Shown: piece by piece, positions 17,331 through 25,938 of the stretch
Layout: every line of letters begins with the position of its first letter
Numbering within the stretch: the first letter of the stretch is position 1
NCBI GenBank assembly: GCA_965277445.1
Contig: CBDICY010000032.1
Coordinates: 1,178,001-1,242,000, forward strand
DNA length: 64,000 nucleotides
Direction: 5' to 3'
From: JAFMDF01 sp965277445
GTDB taxonomy: Bacteria > Bacteroidota > Bacteroidia > Chitinophagales > Saprospiraceae
Position numbers and translations under genes: made by a program
The notes under the pieces: model-generated
What the model saw: only the letters and a program-made list of their open reading frames with translations
The model's database searches: none
Told to the model about the DNA's origin: nothing

Positions 17331-17402
17331 ACCGTACGGGCGAATTCATTCGCCCAAAAAAGGGTTTCTAGTGTTAAGGGCGAATTCATTCGCCCGTACG
17401 GT
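17331..17402. repeat. Paired palindromes GGGCGAATTCATTCGCCC
   Basis: Two direct copies of the 18-bp palindrome GGGCGAATTCATTCGCCC (17338-17355 and 17378-17395) are flanked outside by ACCGTAC and GTACGGT. Each copy can fold alone, and the two 25-bp arms can also pair with each other with two central mismatches. It fills the gap between two minus-strand genes, and its last base is part of the stop codon of the PycTM gene. It may act as a REP-like terminator. Confidence 0.85.
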
Positions 17403-18616
17403 TACGTAAATAAAGCAATAACTAAAGTAATGGAGGTAGCGACAAAACCAACCATAAAAATATTATAAGACGTCGTTAAATAACGATATTTTTTATCTAG
17501 TACTTTTCCTAAGTAGTATAAATCCCTCACCATATTGCCATACATCAATTCGCCGTCTCTAAAAACAGCATCCATTGCTGCTTCGTATTCCTCCAAATCT
17601 AAATGAACAAAATTACCAAAGAAAACGATATTTTTTTGATTGATAATTTTATCTTTTGATTGCTTATTAATCGTCGTCACTTTTGGTCGAGCAGATAAAA
17701 CAGCAAATACTAAGGAGGTTAATCCCGTTATAAAAAAGACGCTAATCGCCATCAAAATCATCGGGGCTGTTTCTGCAACATTTCTATAGGTCAATAAAGA
17801 AATCATGACCGATAATAAAATTGCATTGACACTAATCATGATATTTGCCTTATTATCAGCAATCGCACTTAGATTAATATGATTTCGATAATTCGTTCGG
17901 AAGAAGGTTTGAATCGCTCGATTAGGCACTTTTTCTTCGAGGTTTTCAAATGTATTGGGCGTTACAGGTTCGACAAAAAGGTTCCGCTTCTTTTTTAACT
18001 TCTGCAGCTGATTTTTAACTGTTAAAATATTAGTCGCTAAAGTAGAAGCAAAAGTCAATTTACCGTAAGGTGTATAAAATTTAGTCCCTAAAAGTCGTTG
18101 CAATTCCAAAGTATACCATTGCTCTTTTGGCAAGGGTGTTTTTTGAAACAGCTCTTGTTCTAATTGTAACAAAGCAGATTTCGCCCCAAAAGTTTCTCCA
18201 TAAGCAGCTAGCCCATGAAAAGCGTCGTGAAAGACTTCTTGCTCTCCATTGACTGGTACTTTTGATGTATTTGCCAAACGAATAAAATCTTTAATTTTTT
18301 CCGTTTTTGCTTTGGGATACCCTTCCTCCGTTAAGAATGCTACGACATTTTTAATCGCTGCTTCAGTTGGATTCGTATAATCTGATAAATGACCTGTTGG
18401 GAAAAACCAGCCAGCAATGCACAACATTTCTATTGCTTGTCTAGGCAAGTTAAAATCAGCGCCTACCTCTTGAATAGATTCCACCAATCTTGAGGCAAAC
18501 TCATAATTATGATACAATAAGCGACTATCTTGATTGGTTTTAAACAAATCAAAAACAGTCGTTTCCGCTTTAGTCAACATTCCTTGAGGAAGAATTTGTT
18601 TTGTTTGAAGTGTCAT
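17402..18616 (-). CDS. PycTM-type membrane protein with degenerate HD domain
   Basis: A protein of 404 residues. Residues about 25-190 look like an HD-phosphohydrolase fold that has lost its metal ligands: where relatives read WFHDTG this has GWFFPTGH. Residues about 240-404 match the Pycsar effector transmembrane domain (PycTM): NYRNHINLSAIADNKANIM, then two helices (about 264-312), a cytosolic segment and a last helix (about 382-402). PycTM proteins in phage defence respond to cyclic CMP or UMP by disrupting the membrane (established for Pycsar). No cyclase gene is beside it. Stand-alone HD-PycTM proteins are common in Bacteroidota and may have a housekeeping role (inference). Confidence 0.82.
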   Translation of the reverse strand: MTLQTKQILPQGMLTKAETTVFDLFKTNQDSRLLYHNYEFASRLVESIQEVGADFNLPRQAIEMLCIAGWFFPTGHLSDYTNPTEAAIKNVVAFLTEEGYPKAKTEKIKDFIRLANTSKVPVNGEQEVFHDAFHGLAAYGETFGAKSALLQLEQELFQKTPLPKEQWYTLELQRLLGTKFYTPYGKLTFASTLATNILTVKNQLQKLKKKRNLFVEPVTPNTFENLEEKVPNRAIQTFFRTNYRNHINLSAIADNKANIMISVNAILLSVMISLLTYRNVAETAPMILMAISVFFITGLTSLVFAVLSARPKVTTINKQSKDKIINQKNIVFFGNFVHLDLEEYEAAMDAVFRDGELMYGNMVRDLYYLGKVLDKKYRYLTTSYNIFMVGFVATSITLVIALFT

Positions 18617-19023
18617 TGCTACCTAAGTTGATTTAAAGAAATGATTCAAGTTTAGTCACCAATTGTTTTTTGGACATCAATTTATAACCCACAACTTGAA
18701 AAAATTAAATTTAAATCGAGACTTTCCAAATAAATTTTCGTCTATAAATTGAAGAACTACTTATATTATATAATTTCTTTAGAAAAACAATCGAAAATTT
18801 TCTCTAGGAAACATTTAATTCAGTAGATTACAATTTATTTTACGCACAAATTAAGCTTTAAGGTCGCACTTGCGCAATTTTTTTACGAATTTAGTAACTT
18901 TATTGTTGAAAAAAGTGATATTTCTTACTTTTTCCTATTCCATACTCATCCTTTTAGATGAAAAGGAGCAAGCAACCTACATTATTAACGATAATATTTT
19001 ATCAAAAAATTTATTTCTAATTT
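18617..19023. other. 407-bp divergent intergenic region
   Basis: Separates the divergent PycTM and DUF937 genes. It is AT-rich with long T and A runs. A frame of 68 codons across 18870-19076 overlaps the DUF937 start out of frame and has no supporting feature. No repeat or convincing promoter was found. Confidence 0.4.
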
Positions 19024-19641
19024 ATGGCAAATTTAATCGACTTATTACAAAGCCAGTTATCCGACGGATTAATTGACCAATTGAGCAAACAAATCGGTGC
19101 CCCTCAACAACAAACTCGTACAGCAGCAGATAGCATTCTTTCTTCTTTAATTGGTGGATTAGCAAAAAATGCACAACAACCAGGAGGAGCAGATGCTTTA
19201 GCTAATGCTTTAGATAATGATCACGATGGTAGTCTTTTAGACAACTTAAATGATTTAATTGGTGGCGGCCAATCAACTAACATCAATCCTAGATCAGCGA
19301 ACGGAGAAGGAATCTTAAAGCATGTACTTGGCGGAAAGAAAGGTGGTGTAATGGATATGGTAAGTCAAATTAGTGGACTTGGTCAAGGACAAACAGGTAA
19401 CTTAATGGCTATGTTAGCACCTATCGTAATGGGCATGTTAGGAAAACAAAAACGATCAAGTGGATTAGATTCTGGTGGTATTGCTAATATTTTAGCTGGT
19501 GCTTTGGGTGCTCAAAAGCAACGAGGTGGCTTAGCTACAACTTTAATTACAAATCTGTTAGATAGAGATGGTGATGGTAGTGCGGTAGATGATGTGGCTA
19601 AGATTGGAATGAATATCTTTAGCAAATTCTTTAGAAGGTAG
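19024..19641 (+). CDS. DUF937 domain protein
   Basis: A 205-residue cytosolic protein of the DUF937/YidB-like type. The N-terminal helical part (LIDLLQSQLSDGLIDQLSKQIG) resembles a small helical bundle domain with a repeated pattern of Leu and Gly. Internal segments LDNDHDGSLLDNLNDLIGGG and LDRDGDGSAVDDVAKIG are aspartate-rich loops that look calcium-binding, like EF-hand or dockerin loops. No signal peptide is visible. The function is unknown. The gene is single, with a hairpin terminator 58 bp after the stop. Confidence 0.85.
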   Translation: MANLIDLLQSQLSDGLIDQLSKQIGAPQQQTRTAADSILSSLIGGLAKNAQQPGGADALANALDNDHDGSLLDNLNDLIGGGQSTNINPRSANGEGILKHVLGGKKGGVMDMVSQISGLGQGQTGNLMAMLAPIVMGMLGKQKRSSGLDSGGIANILAGALGAQKQRGGLATTLITNLLDRDGDGSAVDDVAKIGMNIFSKFFRR

Positions 19642-19699
19642 ACTACTTATTCCTAGAAATCACAAAAGGTCATCAAATAATCTTACTGTAAAATATAAG

Positions 19700-19729
19700 A
19701 AGGTCATGGGTGTTGTTCCATGGCCTTTT
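19700..19729 (+). terminator. Terminator after the DUF937 gene
   Basis: AAGGTCATGG (19700-19709) pairs with CCATGGCCTT (19718-19727) with one G-U, followed by four T. The apparent ATG of the next small frame lies inside the 3' arm. Confidence 0.6.
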
Positions 19730-19935
19730 GTCGTTTTAAGCGAAAAAAAATTCAGTACGCTTTCGATTATCTTTATCTCCTAAATTCTTTATTCCTTTAT
19801 AATAGAACGTCAGCTAAAAAAGGTATCTCTAAAAAGGATAAAGAATTCTTATTGGATGAATTAGATAGTATGATAGAAACCTTAGAAGATTGGAGAGAGA
19901 ATAACCCGCCTCTGCCTAAAAGGAAAACTTCTTGA
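19720..19935 (+). CDS. Small hypothetical protein, doubtful start
   Basis: A 71-codon frame. The C-terminal 37 residues (about KKDKEFLLDELDSMIETLEDW) look like a real charged helix. The annotated ATG sits inside the terminator hairpin of the preceding gene, and no other in-frame ATG exists before the helical part. Not recognised. It could be a genuine small protein with a non-standard start or a chance frame. The plus strand ends at a hairpin shared with tRNA-Cys. Confidence 0.35.
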   Translation: MAFCRFKRKKIQYAFDYLYLLNSLFLYNRTSAKKGISKKDKEFLLDELDSMIETLEDWRENNPPLPKRKTS

Positions 19936-20003
19936 TTAGTTGACTAAAGTATATACTCCTTATTTTGGTTTTTCTCTCCTAAAACAATTCATAGTTACTT
20001 AAA

Positions 20004-20038
20004 ATAAAAAAGCAACCAACTGATTATCAGAAGGTTGC
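20004..20038 (-). terminator. Terminator for tRNA-Cys
   Basis: GCAACC (20012-20017) pairs with GGTTGC (20033-20038). The inner GAT/ATC pairs extend the stem. On the minus strand it is followed by six T and more T-rich sequence. It lies 13 bp beyond the tRNA 3' end. Confidence 0.75.
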
Positions 20039-20050
20039 ATTTTATGGTTG

Positions 20051-20121
20051 AGGTCGGACGCGGATTCGAACCGCGGTAGCAGGTTTTGCAGACCTGAGCC
20101 TAGCCGCTCGGCCACCCGACC
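20051..20121 (-). tRNA. tRNA-Cys (anticodon GCA)
   Basis: Full cloverleaf on the minus strand. The acceptor is GGTCGGG with TCCGACC (last pair G-U). The D-arm starts GGCCGAGCGGC, the anticodon stem is CAGGT/ACCTG with loop CTGCAAA giving GCA, and the T-arm is CGCGG-TTCGAAT-CCGCG. The discriminator is U, as expected for Cys. The CCA end is not encoded (CAA follows). A -7 box and a terminator frame it. Confidence 0.97.
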
Positions 20122-20172
20122 CTACTATTTTTATAACTTAACTTATAAAATCGCTTTCTTTTAAAAAGACCG

Positions 20173-20180
20173 CAAAGATA
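20173..20180 (-). promoter_or_regulatory. -7 box for tRNA-Cys
   Basis: TATCTTTG on the minus strand matches TAnnTTTG exactly, 52 bp before the mature 5' end of the tRNA. No clear TTTG at -33. Confidence 0.55.
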
Positions 20181-20244
20181 AATTATTTTTTAAAACAATC
20201 ATGTATTTTAACGAATAAAATACTAAATAGTTTCATTTCGCTGG

Positions 20245-20252
20245 TATCTTTG
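20245..20252 (+). promoter_or_regulatory. -7 box for the lipoprotein at 20291
   Basis: TATCTTTG on the plus strand matches TAnnTTTG exactly and lies 39 bp before the start codon. No clear -33 TTTG. Confidence 0.55.
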
Positions 20253-20290
20253 TATTTTATTATCGACTTAGCAATTAATCAAAATATAAG

Positions 20291-20992
20291 ATGCCAACGA
20301 TCAAAAATATAGCTACTATTTTAGCTGCTTTTATCTTACTAATTTCCTTGTGTTTTAGTTGCAATTTTTCGCAAAAAGAATTGCCGCAAAAAAATATTTT
20401 ACAAGTGGAGTATTATGTAAGGTATTTGCAAACTGATAAACAAGTTAAAGCAAGCATAAGTTTCATGGAAATAGATTCTACTAAAAAAAGAATGGCCAAG
20501 CGAATGGAAGAAGTCTTGTTTGCGAATAATTCGTTAAATGGGGAAAAGGTGGGGAATCAATATCGTTATCAATTAACGAAAGAGTTACCTTTTGCAGCAA
20601 AGTACGATTGGTCTTACCGATTGAATAATACGAAAACAGTAACCAATAAAATTAATATTGAACCGATAAGTGATTTTGTGATTAAGAAAGGAAAAGTGAG
20701 TAAAACAGCGGGAACCAATTTGACTTTTGAAGGAGTGGAGCTATCAAGTAAAGAAACCTTAGTCCTTTTATTAAGTGATGCTAATAATAAAACCGTCACG
20801 ATAAAAATTGACAATCATCCAAGAAATGCCCCAATTACGATCCTTCCCGAACATGTGAATCGATTGGCTGTAGGAAGCGGAACACTTTACTTAGTCAAAA
20901 AGGAAAATATACAAACGGAGTCCGATGGTATTCAGGTAACGGGTTTAACCGAGTATTATTCAACTGTTAAAGCAATTGAGGTAATAGAATAG
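20291..20992 (+). CDS. Hypothetical lipoprotein
   Basis: A 233-residue protein whose first 24 residues form a lipoprotein signal (FILLISLCFSCNF, lipobox around LCFSC, Cys24). The mature part is mostly beta-rich with no motif I recognise. Segments such as NILQVEYYVRYLQTDKQVKASISFME and VKAIEVIE suggest an immunoglobulin-like or beta-sandwich fold (inference). It has its own promoter box and faces the mrdA gene end. A heptamer repeat lies in the gap between the two. Confidence 0.75.
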   Translation: MPTIKNIATILAAFILLISLCFSCNFSQKELPQKNILQVEYYVRYLQTDKQVKASISFMEIDSTKKRMAKRMEEVLFANNSLNGEKVGNQYRYQLTKELPFAAKYDWSYRLNNTKTVTNKINIEPISDFVIKKGKVSKTAGTNLTFEGVELSSKETLVLLLSDANNKTVTIKIDNHPRNAPITILPEHVNRLAVGSGTLYLVKKENIQTESDGIQVTGLTEYYSTVKAIEVIE

Positions 20993-21073
20993 AAATTAGT
21001 GGTGGCTGAAGTTCTGAAAAAGTAAAAAATAAAGAGTCAAGTTTCTAAATAATAAGCACTACAGGTAAATGTT

Positions 21074-21105
21074 TTACGAATTCATCATTTATAGTTCATC
21101 GCTTG
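21074..21105. repeat. Heptamer repeat touching the mrdA stop codon
   Basis: In register: ATTCATC ATTTATA GTTCATC. The mrdA stop codon follows immediately at 21106. The same heptamers appear at 31765, 50993, 53413 and 53740. Confidence 0.65.
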
Positions 21106-22977
21106 CTAAGGTTTTGTCTGATCAACTAAATTAGCGGTCAGCATTCTTTCTTCTAAATATTGTCTTTTTTTACTACTAATACTATCTTTTAGATATTTTT
21201 CAATAGCTAAACTAGCAATAGGTGCAGCATAAGTGCCACCAAAACCACCATTTTCAATATAAACAGCGATGGCAATTTTAGGATCGTCTTTAGGGGCAAA
21301 AGCAAAGAAAATAGAATGGTCTTTTCCTGCATTTTGAGAAGTACCCGTTTTTCCACAAATGGGAATATCTTCAATATAAGCTTGCTTTGCAGTTCCAGCT
21401 AAGACTACTTGCTCCATCCCATCAATGATTGGCTGAAAATGCGATTGATCAATGTTAACCTGTTGTATCTTTCGATATTTAGGATTCGGTCTAATAACCG
21501 TTTTATCCTCTGCTCGGAATTCTTTCGCTAAATGTGGAAGGATATAACGCCCTTTATTACCAATTAAGGCTGCAAGGTTGGCCATTTGTAAGGTGGTCAT
21601 TTCAATTTCTCCTTGACCAATTCCTACAGACATAATTTTTCCTGAGTTCCAACCACCATCATTTTTATAAATTTTGTCGTAGTAGATTGGGTTAGGATTA
21701 TTTCCTTTTTTTTCTCTAGGATAATCAATTTCTAGTTGTTTACCTATACCAAATTGGGTTAGGTAATCATTAAATACGGATAAGCCTTTTTGCGGAATTG
21801 ATTCACCATATTGATCGACTATATCTCGAAACGTTCTAAAGAAATAAGAATTGCAGGAATGTTTAATCGCTTTGGTCAGGTCTACATGCCATTCGTGGTT
21901 GTGACACCCAAATTTTCTTGAATTGGCTTTTCCCGGTTGATAGTATCCTTTACAAGTGACTTTCTGATCGAGTGTTACAATTTCTTCTTCTAAAGCGACC
22001 AAACCGACTATAGTCTTAAAGATAGAACCGGGTGGATATTTTGCCATAACGGATCGATCAAAAAATGGCTCCAAGCTATCTCGTTCTAATGCTTTATAAT
22101 TATTGCCTCTATTTGGACCAATTACCAAAAGGTTTGGATTATAACTAGGCGCACTTAGCATCGTTAAAATTTCCCCTGTTGCAGGTTCTATCGCCACAAT
22201 ACTCCCTCGTTTATTTTTCATCAATTCTTCACAATAAACTTGTAAATCTATGTCTAATGAGGTAATTAAATTCTTTCCAGAAACTGCAGGAATATCCGAC
22301 TCGCCATTATCATGCGCCTCTACCTCTCGACCAAATTTATCTTTGAGCATAAACTTTACGCCTTTCTCTCCTCTCAATTCTCTTTCGTATTGATATTCCA
22401 GACCACTTTTACCTACATAATCTCCTAGAGAATATACGCCATCAGATGCTTCAATTTGTTTGCGATTGACTTCTCCTAAATATCCTAAAACATGTGCCGC
22501 ATTAGAAAAAGGATAGCCTCTTACATTTCTTAATCGAGTAAAAAAACCAGGGAATTGGTATAAATGTTCTTGAATTTGCGTGTAGCGTCGAGCAGATATC
22601 TTATCTAAGAATACAAAAGGTTTTCTTTTAGAAAAACGACCATTTCTCCAGTTCTTATTCAATTTTTTCAAGAAAGTCGCTTTATCAATTCCTAAGAGTT
22701 GACAAAATTTAACGGTATCCATTTTAGGATTAATTTGTTTATAAGTCACCATTAAATCGTACATCGCATTATTATAAACGATGATCTTTCCATTTCTATC
22801 TGTAATAAACCCTCTAGAAGGGTAGGTGGTAATTTTGTCAACTGCGATATTATTTCCTTTGACTCGATAGGTATCATCTATTAATTGTAAATGTGCTGCT
22901 TTAGCCATTAACACTAAGGTGCCGATTAGAAAAACAGCTAAGATACTTTGATAACGATTATTAAAGCGATCGCTCAT
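21106..22977 (-). CDS. mrdA: Penicillin-binding protein 2, peptidoglycan transpeptidase
   Basis: Class B PBP that cross-links peptidoglycan during cell elongation, anchored in the inner membrane by one helix (residues about 10-30). The 623 residues include a pedestal domain (FVFLDKISARRYTQIQEHLYQFPG, about 121-144) and the transpeptidase domain with the active-site Ser318 in PPGSIFK, the SxN motif in HSCNSYF, and KTG in CGKTGTSQN. It is the last gene of mreB-mreC-mreD-mrdA, 44 bp after mreD. The usual next gene, rodA, does not follow. Its stop codon touches a heptamer repeat. Confidence 0.96.
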   Translation of the reverse strand: MSDRFNNRYQSILAVFLIGTLVLMAKAAHLQLIDDTYRVKGNNIAVDKITTYPSRGFITDRNGKIIVYNNAMYDLMVTYKQINPKMDTVKFCQLLGIDKATFLKKLNKNWRNGRFSKRKPFVFLDKISARRYTQIQEHLYQFPGFFTRLRNVRGYPFSNAAHVLGYLGEVNRKQIEASDGVYSLGDYVGKSGLEYQYERELRGEKGVKFMLKDKFGREVEAHDNGESDIPAVSGKNLITSLDIDLQVYCEELMKNKRGSIVAIEPATGEILTMLSAPSYNPNLLVIGPNRGNNYKALERDSLEPFFDRSVMAKYPPGSIFKTIVGLVALEEEIVTLDQKVTCKGYYQPGKANSRKFGCHNHEWHVDLTKAIKHSCNSYFFRTFRDIVDQYGESIPQKGLSVFNDYLTQFGIGKQLEIDYPREKKGNNPNPIYYDKIYKNDGGWNSGKIMSVGIGQGEIEMTTLQMANLAALIGNKGRYILPHLAKEFRAEDKTVIRPNPKYRKIQQVNIDQSHFQPIIDGMEQVVLAGTAKQAYIEDIPICGKTGTSQNAGKDHSIFFAFAPKDDPKIAIAVYIENGGFGGTYAAPIASLAIEKYLKDSISSKKRQYLEERMLTANLVDQTKP

Positions 22978-23021
22978 AATTGATTATTTTTTAATCAAAG
23001 GAAAGAGGAAAATAGTTTTTT

Positions 23022-23543
23022 CTAAACGCGTGGTCTAGCAATTACCATATACATCATTATTAAAAATAAAGAAAAGAAGAAACTAGCAACCGTTCGGCCG
23101 ATAATTTCAAAGGCATAAACGGGCGTAAAAATTTCTAACATAAAATAAATCAACAAATGAATAAAGAGCAAAACGCCCGCATATTTTAAAAACCAAGGTA
23201 CGCCATAACTCCGAACGGTCAAGCCCAAACTTACATTATAACCTTCTCTCGGTTCAATAATAGCCAAAACCAATGGTCGCAAAATAGCTGTAACTAGGCA
23301 GGCAGCAGTATGCACACCAGGAGAATTATAAGCTCCATCAATCAATAAACCCAAACCAAAACTTACCAATACTAATGCAATTTTAGAGGTTTTGAGTGGC
23401 AGTAATAATAAAAATAATGGATAGATAAAAAGAGAGATATAATTAAAAGAAGTCCCTCCTAGTTTTGCTTGTTGTAAGACAATACCTTGTACCAAAACAA
23501 AAAAGAATAACCTTAGTAAATTTTGAGTAATTGCATTATTCAT
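23022..23543 (-). CDS. mreD: Rod shape-determining protein MreD
   Basis: A 173-residue inner-membrane protein with about five hydrophobic helices, of the size and pattern usual for MreD (LRLFFFVLVQGIVLQQAKLGG, LVSFGLGLLIDGAYNSPGVH). The GLLIDGAY-SPG segment is the recognisable conserved part. It links MreC to the elongation machinery. Its position between mreC and mrdA supports the call. A 196-bp gap with heptamer repeats separates it from mreC, unusually wide for this cluster. Confidence 0.9.
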   Translation of the reverse strand: MNNAITQNLLRLFFFVLVQGIVLQQAKLGGTSFNYISLFIYPLFLLLLPLKTSKIALVLVSFGLGLLIDGAYNSPGVHTAACLVTAILRPLVLAIIEPREGYNVSLGLTVRSYGVPWFLKYAGVLLFIHLLIYFMLEIFTPVYAFEIIGRTVASFFFSLFLIMMYMVIARPRV

Positions 23544-23590
23544 TGAAACGATCCAATTAATGATGTTTGTACAAAACGATTTATATTTTA

Positions 23591-23733
23591 GAAGTCAGGC
23601 CATTTATTTCATAAACTGTCAGAAGTCAGAGAGTTAGTAGTTAAAGTTCTAAAAATCAGGTATTCTCCCATTTGAAATCTGACTTCTGACTTCTGACAGT
23701 TATCGAAGATAACGGTCTGATTCCTGACCTCTT
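23591..23733. repeat. Heptamer inverted repeat block between mreC and mreD
   Basis: GAAGTCAG runs at 23591-23638 face the inverted run TCTGACTTCTGACTTCTGAC at about 23678-23697. It ends with CTGATTCCTGACCTC near 23717-23731. Related to the block at 1511-1652. It may fold inside the mre transcript. Confidence 0.8.
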
Positions 23734-23739
23734 TAGCAT

Positions 23740-24564
23740 CTATTCCTCCCTTGCTTCTTTTTCTAATTCTAATTGTTGTGCCTGTTTAAGGTTTCTCACG
23801 ACTTGCACGTATCGCAATGAACCAATGTCATTATTTAAACGCACTTTTATATCATGAAAGTTACTTCCACCTGCCAACGATGTCTCCTCTATAATTCCAA
23901 TCATTAAGCCTGCTGGAAAATGAGTCGAATAACTGCTCGTGACAATTGTATCACCAACTGCAACAGTATTATATTTTTCAATAGATCCTAAATTGACTAT
24001 TTGAGGGTTGGTCCCTATCCATTTCAATTCTCCAAAAGCACCAGTACGTTTAATCATAGCCGAAATAAAAGTCCGTCTATGTAAAATAGAATTAACCGCA
24101 GCATAATCTTCCCGTACACTTTTAATAATCCCTACAATACCGTCTTTACTAATGACGCCCATGTCTTTTTGCAGCCCGTCTTTTGTTCCTTTATTAATCG
24201 TCAAATAATTATTCGGTCCATCTGTTGAATTACCTGCAACTTTAGCCGATAGTAATTCATATTGTATATTAATTCCTTGGAGGGTATCTTTTTCGACGAT
24301 AGGTCTTAATTCGTAATTAATTAATTTTTCTTTGAGCTTGGCATTTTCGAATGCCAACTCATCCATTTTATCCTGTAAAGAAAAATAATTGGTCCAGTCA
24401 TTCCATTTTTCAGAAGAATAACCCCAAAAAATATTCGCTGAATTTGCCCAAATATCTTGTTGCTTCCTATTATAATTCACAATAAGATATAAGCAAAAGA
24501 TCTCTAATAGTATAAATAGGATGAAATGCCCAAACCGTAAGAAAAGGAGTACAAGATTGCGCAT
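23740..24564 (-). CDS. mreC: Rod shape-determining protein MreC
   Basis: A 274-residue periplasmic scaffold of the elongasome with one N-terminal membrane helix (residues about 10-30). A coiled-coil segment follows (about 60-90, DKMDELAFENAKLKEKL), then the two beta-barrel domains (LSAKVAGNSTDGPNNYLTINKGTKDG, VGIIKSV, and VTSSYSTHFPAGLMIGIIEE). It binds MreB, MreD and PBP2. It lies 111 bp after mreB, and the gap holds an imperfect inverted repeat (GATAAATTGCT with AGCAATTTATC). Confidence 0.93.
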   Translation of the reverse strand: MRNLVLLFLRFGHFILFILLEIFCLYLIVNYNRKQQDIWANSANIFWGYSSEKWNDWTNYFSLQDKMDELAFENAKLKEKLINYELRPIVEKDTLQGINIQYELLSAKVAGNSTDGPNNYLTINKGTKDGLQKDMGVISKDGIVGIIKSVREDYAAVNSILHRRTFISAMIKRTGAFGELKWIGTNPQIVNLGSIEKYNTVAVGDTIVTSSYSTHFPAGLMIGIIEETSLAGGSNFHDIKVRLNNDIGSLRYVQVVRNLKQAQQLELEKEAREE

Positions 24565-24675
24565 GAATTGGTAATAATTTGGTCGCTTCGATAAATTGCT
24601 CGCAGGCGGCGTCTAAACAGCCATTATATCTTTTTTGAAAAGCAATTTATCAAAGCACCTTCATTTAGTCGTCTT

Positions 24676-25707
24676 TTAGACGGATTTTCTATCAATAAGG
24701 AAAGAATAAGTATCAGTATTTTGTAGCGCTTTACTGGTTCCTCGAACTACTGCTTTTAGCGGGTCTTCGGCAATATGAACAGGCAACTTTGTTTTTTGGC
24801 TAATCCGCTTGTCTAAGCCTCTTAATAAAGCACCACCTCCTGTTAGATAAAGACCAGTAGAGTATATATCCGAAGCTAATTCTGGTGGCGTTGTTTCCAA
24901 TGCTTTTAAAACAGCTTCTTCAATTTTTAAAATTGATTTATCTAAGGCATGTGCAATTTCTTGATAACTCACCAAAATCTGTTTAGGAATTCCAGTCATC
25001 AAATCTCTACCGTTGACGGCATAGTCTGCTGGTGGATTTTCTAGTTCTTGCAAAGCAGAACCCACATGAATTTTAATTTGTTCCGAAGTTCGTTCCCCAA
25101 TTAAAATATTATGTTGGCGCTTCATGTAATTGGTAATGTCGCTCGTCAATTCATCTCCTGCAATTCGGATAGATTGATCACAAACAATTCCAGAAAGGGC
25201 AATGACTGCAATCTCCGTCGTTCCACCCCCTATGTCAATAATCATATTACCGATTGGTTCTTCTACGTCCAACCCAATTCCTAAAGCCGCAGCCATGGGT
25301 TCATGTATCAGGTAAGTTTCTTTGGAATCAACGTGATCAGCAGAATCAAATACGGCTCTTTTCTCCACCTCTGTAATCCCTGAAGGAATACAGATAACCA
25401 TCTTCATGTGAGAGAAAAATTTCTTCTTATTTCCTATGATACCAATCAAGCCTTCGATCATACTTTCGGCAGCTTGAAAGTCAGCAATTACCCCATCTTT
25501 TAATGGTCGAATCGTTTTTATATTTTCGTGCGTTTTTTCGTGCATCTGCATCGCCCGATGCCCTACTGCAATCGTCTCTCCAGTTTTCCTGTTGATTGCC
25601 ACGATAGATGGCTCATTGACCACTACTTCTCCGTTCTCTATAATCAAGGTATTCGCCGTACCTAGATCGATGGCTAACTCTTGTCTAAAAAAATTAAATA
25701 AGCCCAT
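24676..25707 (-). CDS. mreB: Rod shape-determining protein MreB
   Basis: Bacterial actin homologue that organises side-wall synthesis. At 343 residues it is full length. Phosphate-binding motifs are IDLGTANTLI (residues about 14-23) and IIDIGGGTTEIAVIALSG (about 155-172). The adenosine motif is LTGGGALLRGLD near residue 290. First gene of the mreB-mreC-mreD-mrdA cluster. A TAnnTTTG promoter box lies 141 bp upstream. Confidence 0.97.
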   Translation of the reverse strand: MGLFNFFRQELAIDLGTANTLIIENGEVVVNEPSIVAINRKTGETIAVGHRAMQMHEKTHENIKTIRPLKDGVIADFQAAESMIEGLIGIIGNKKKFFSHMKMVICIPSGITEVEKRAVFDSADHVDSKETYLIHEPMAAALGIGLDVEEPIGNMIIDIGGGTTEIAVIALSGIVCDQSIRIAGDELTSDITNYMKRQHNILIGERTSEQIKIHVGSALQELENPPADYAVNGRDLMTGIPKQILVSYQEIAHALDKSILKIEEAVLKALETTPPELASDIYSTGLYLTGGGALLRGLDKRISQKTKLPVHIAEDPLKAVVRGTSKALQNTDTYSFLIDRKSV

Positions 25708-25847
25708 TTATATATTTGAGTAAATCTTTTTTATTGAATTGGTTCCAAACCGTTAAAGTTTAATGCTCAAAGTTATCAAATTATATTCACAATTCAATGG
25801 TTTAGCTAAAACTTACTGTTTTATTAAAAAAAATGATCTTTTTTGTA

Positions 25848-25855
25848 CAAAAATA
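25848..25855 (-). promoter_or_regulatory. -7 box for the mre cluster
   Basis: TATTTTTG on the minus strand matches TAnnTTTG. It implies a leader of about 135 nt before mreB. No perfect -33 TTTG. Confidence 0.45.
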
Positions 25856-25938
25856 AGGTGTTAGATATAAATATAAATTAATGTATTTTGATAAAATAAG
25901 CTTACCTTGGCGACTCAATCTTAACTAGTTATGCTGTT

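Noticed and set aside
17402..18616. Complete Pycsar defence system
   Set aside because: No cyclase gene on either side, and the HD-PycTM type is frequent as a stand-alone gene.
18870..19076. 68-codon open frame
   Set aside because: Overlaps the DUF937 start out of frame and has no supporting context.
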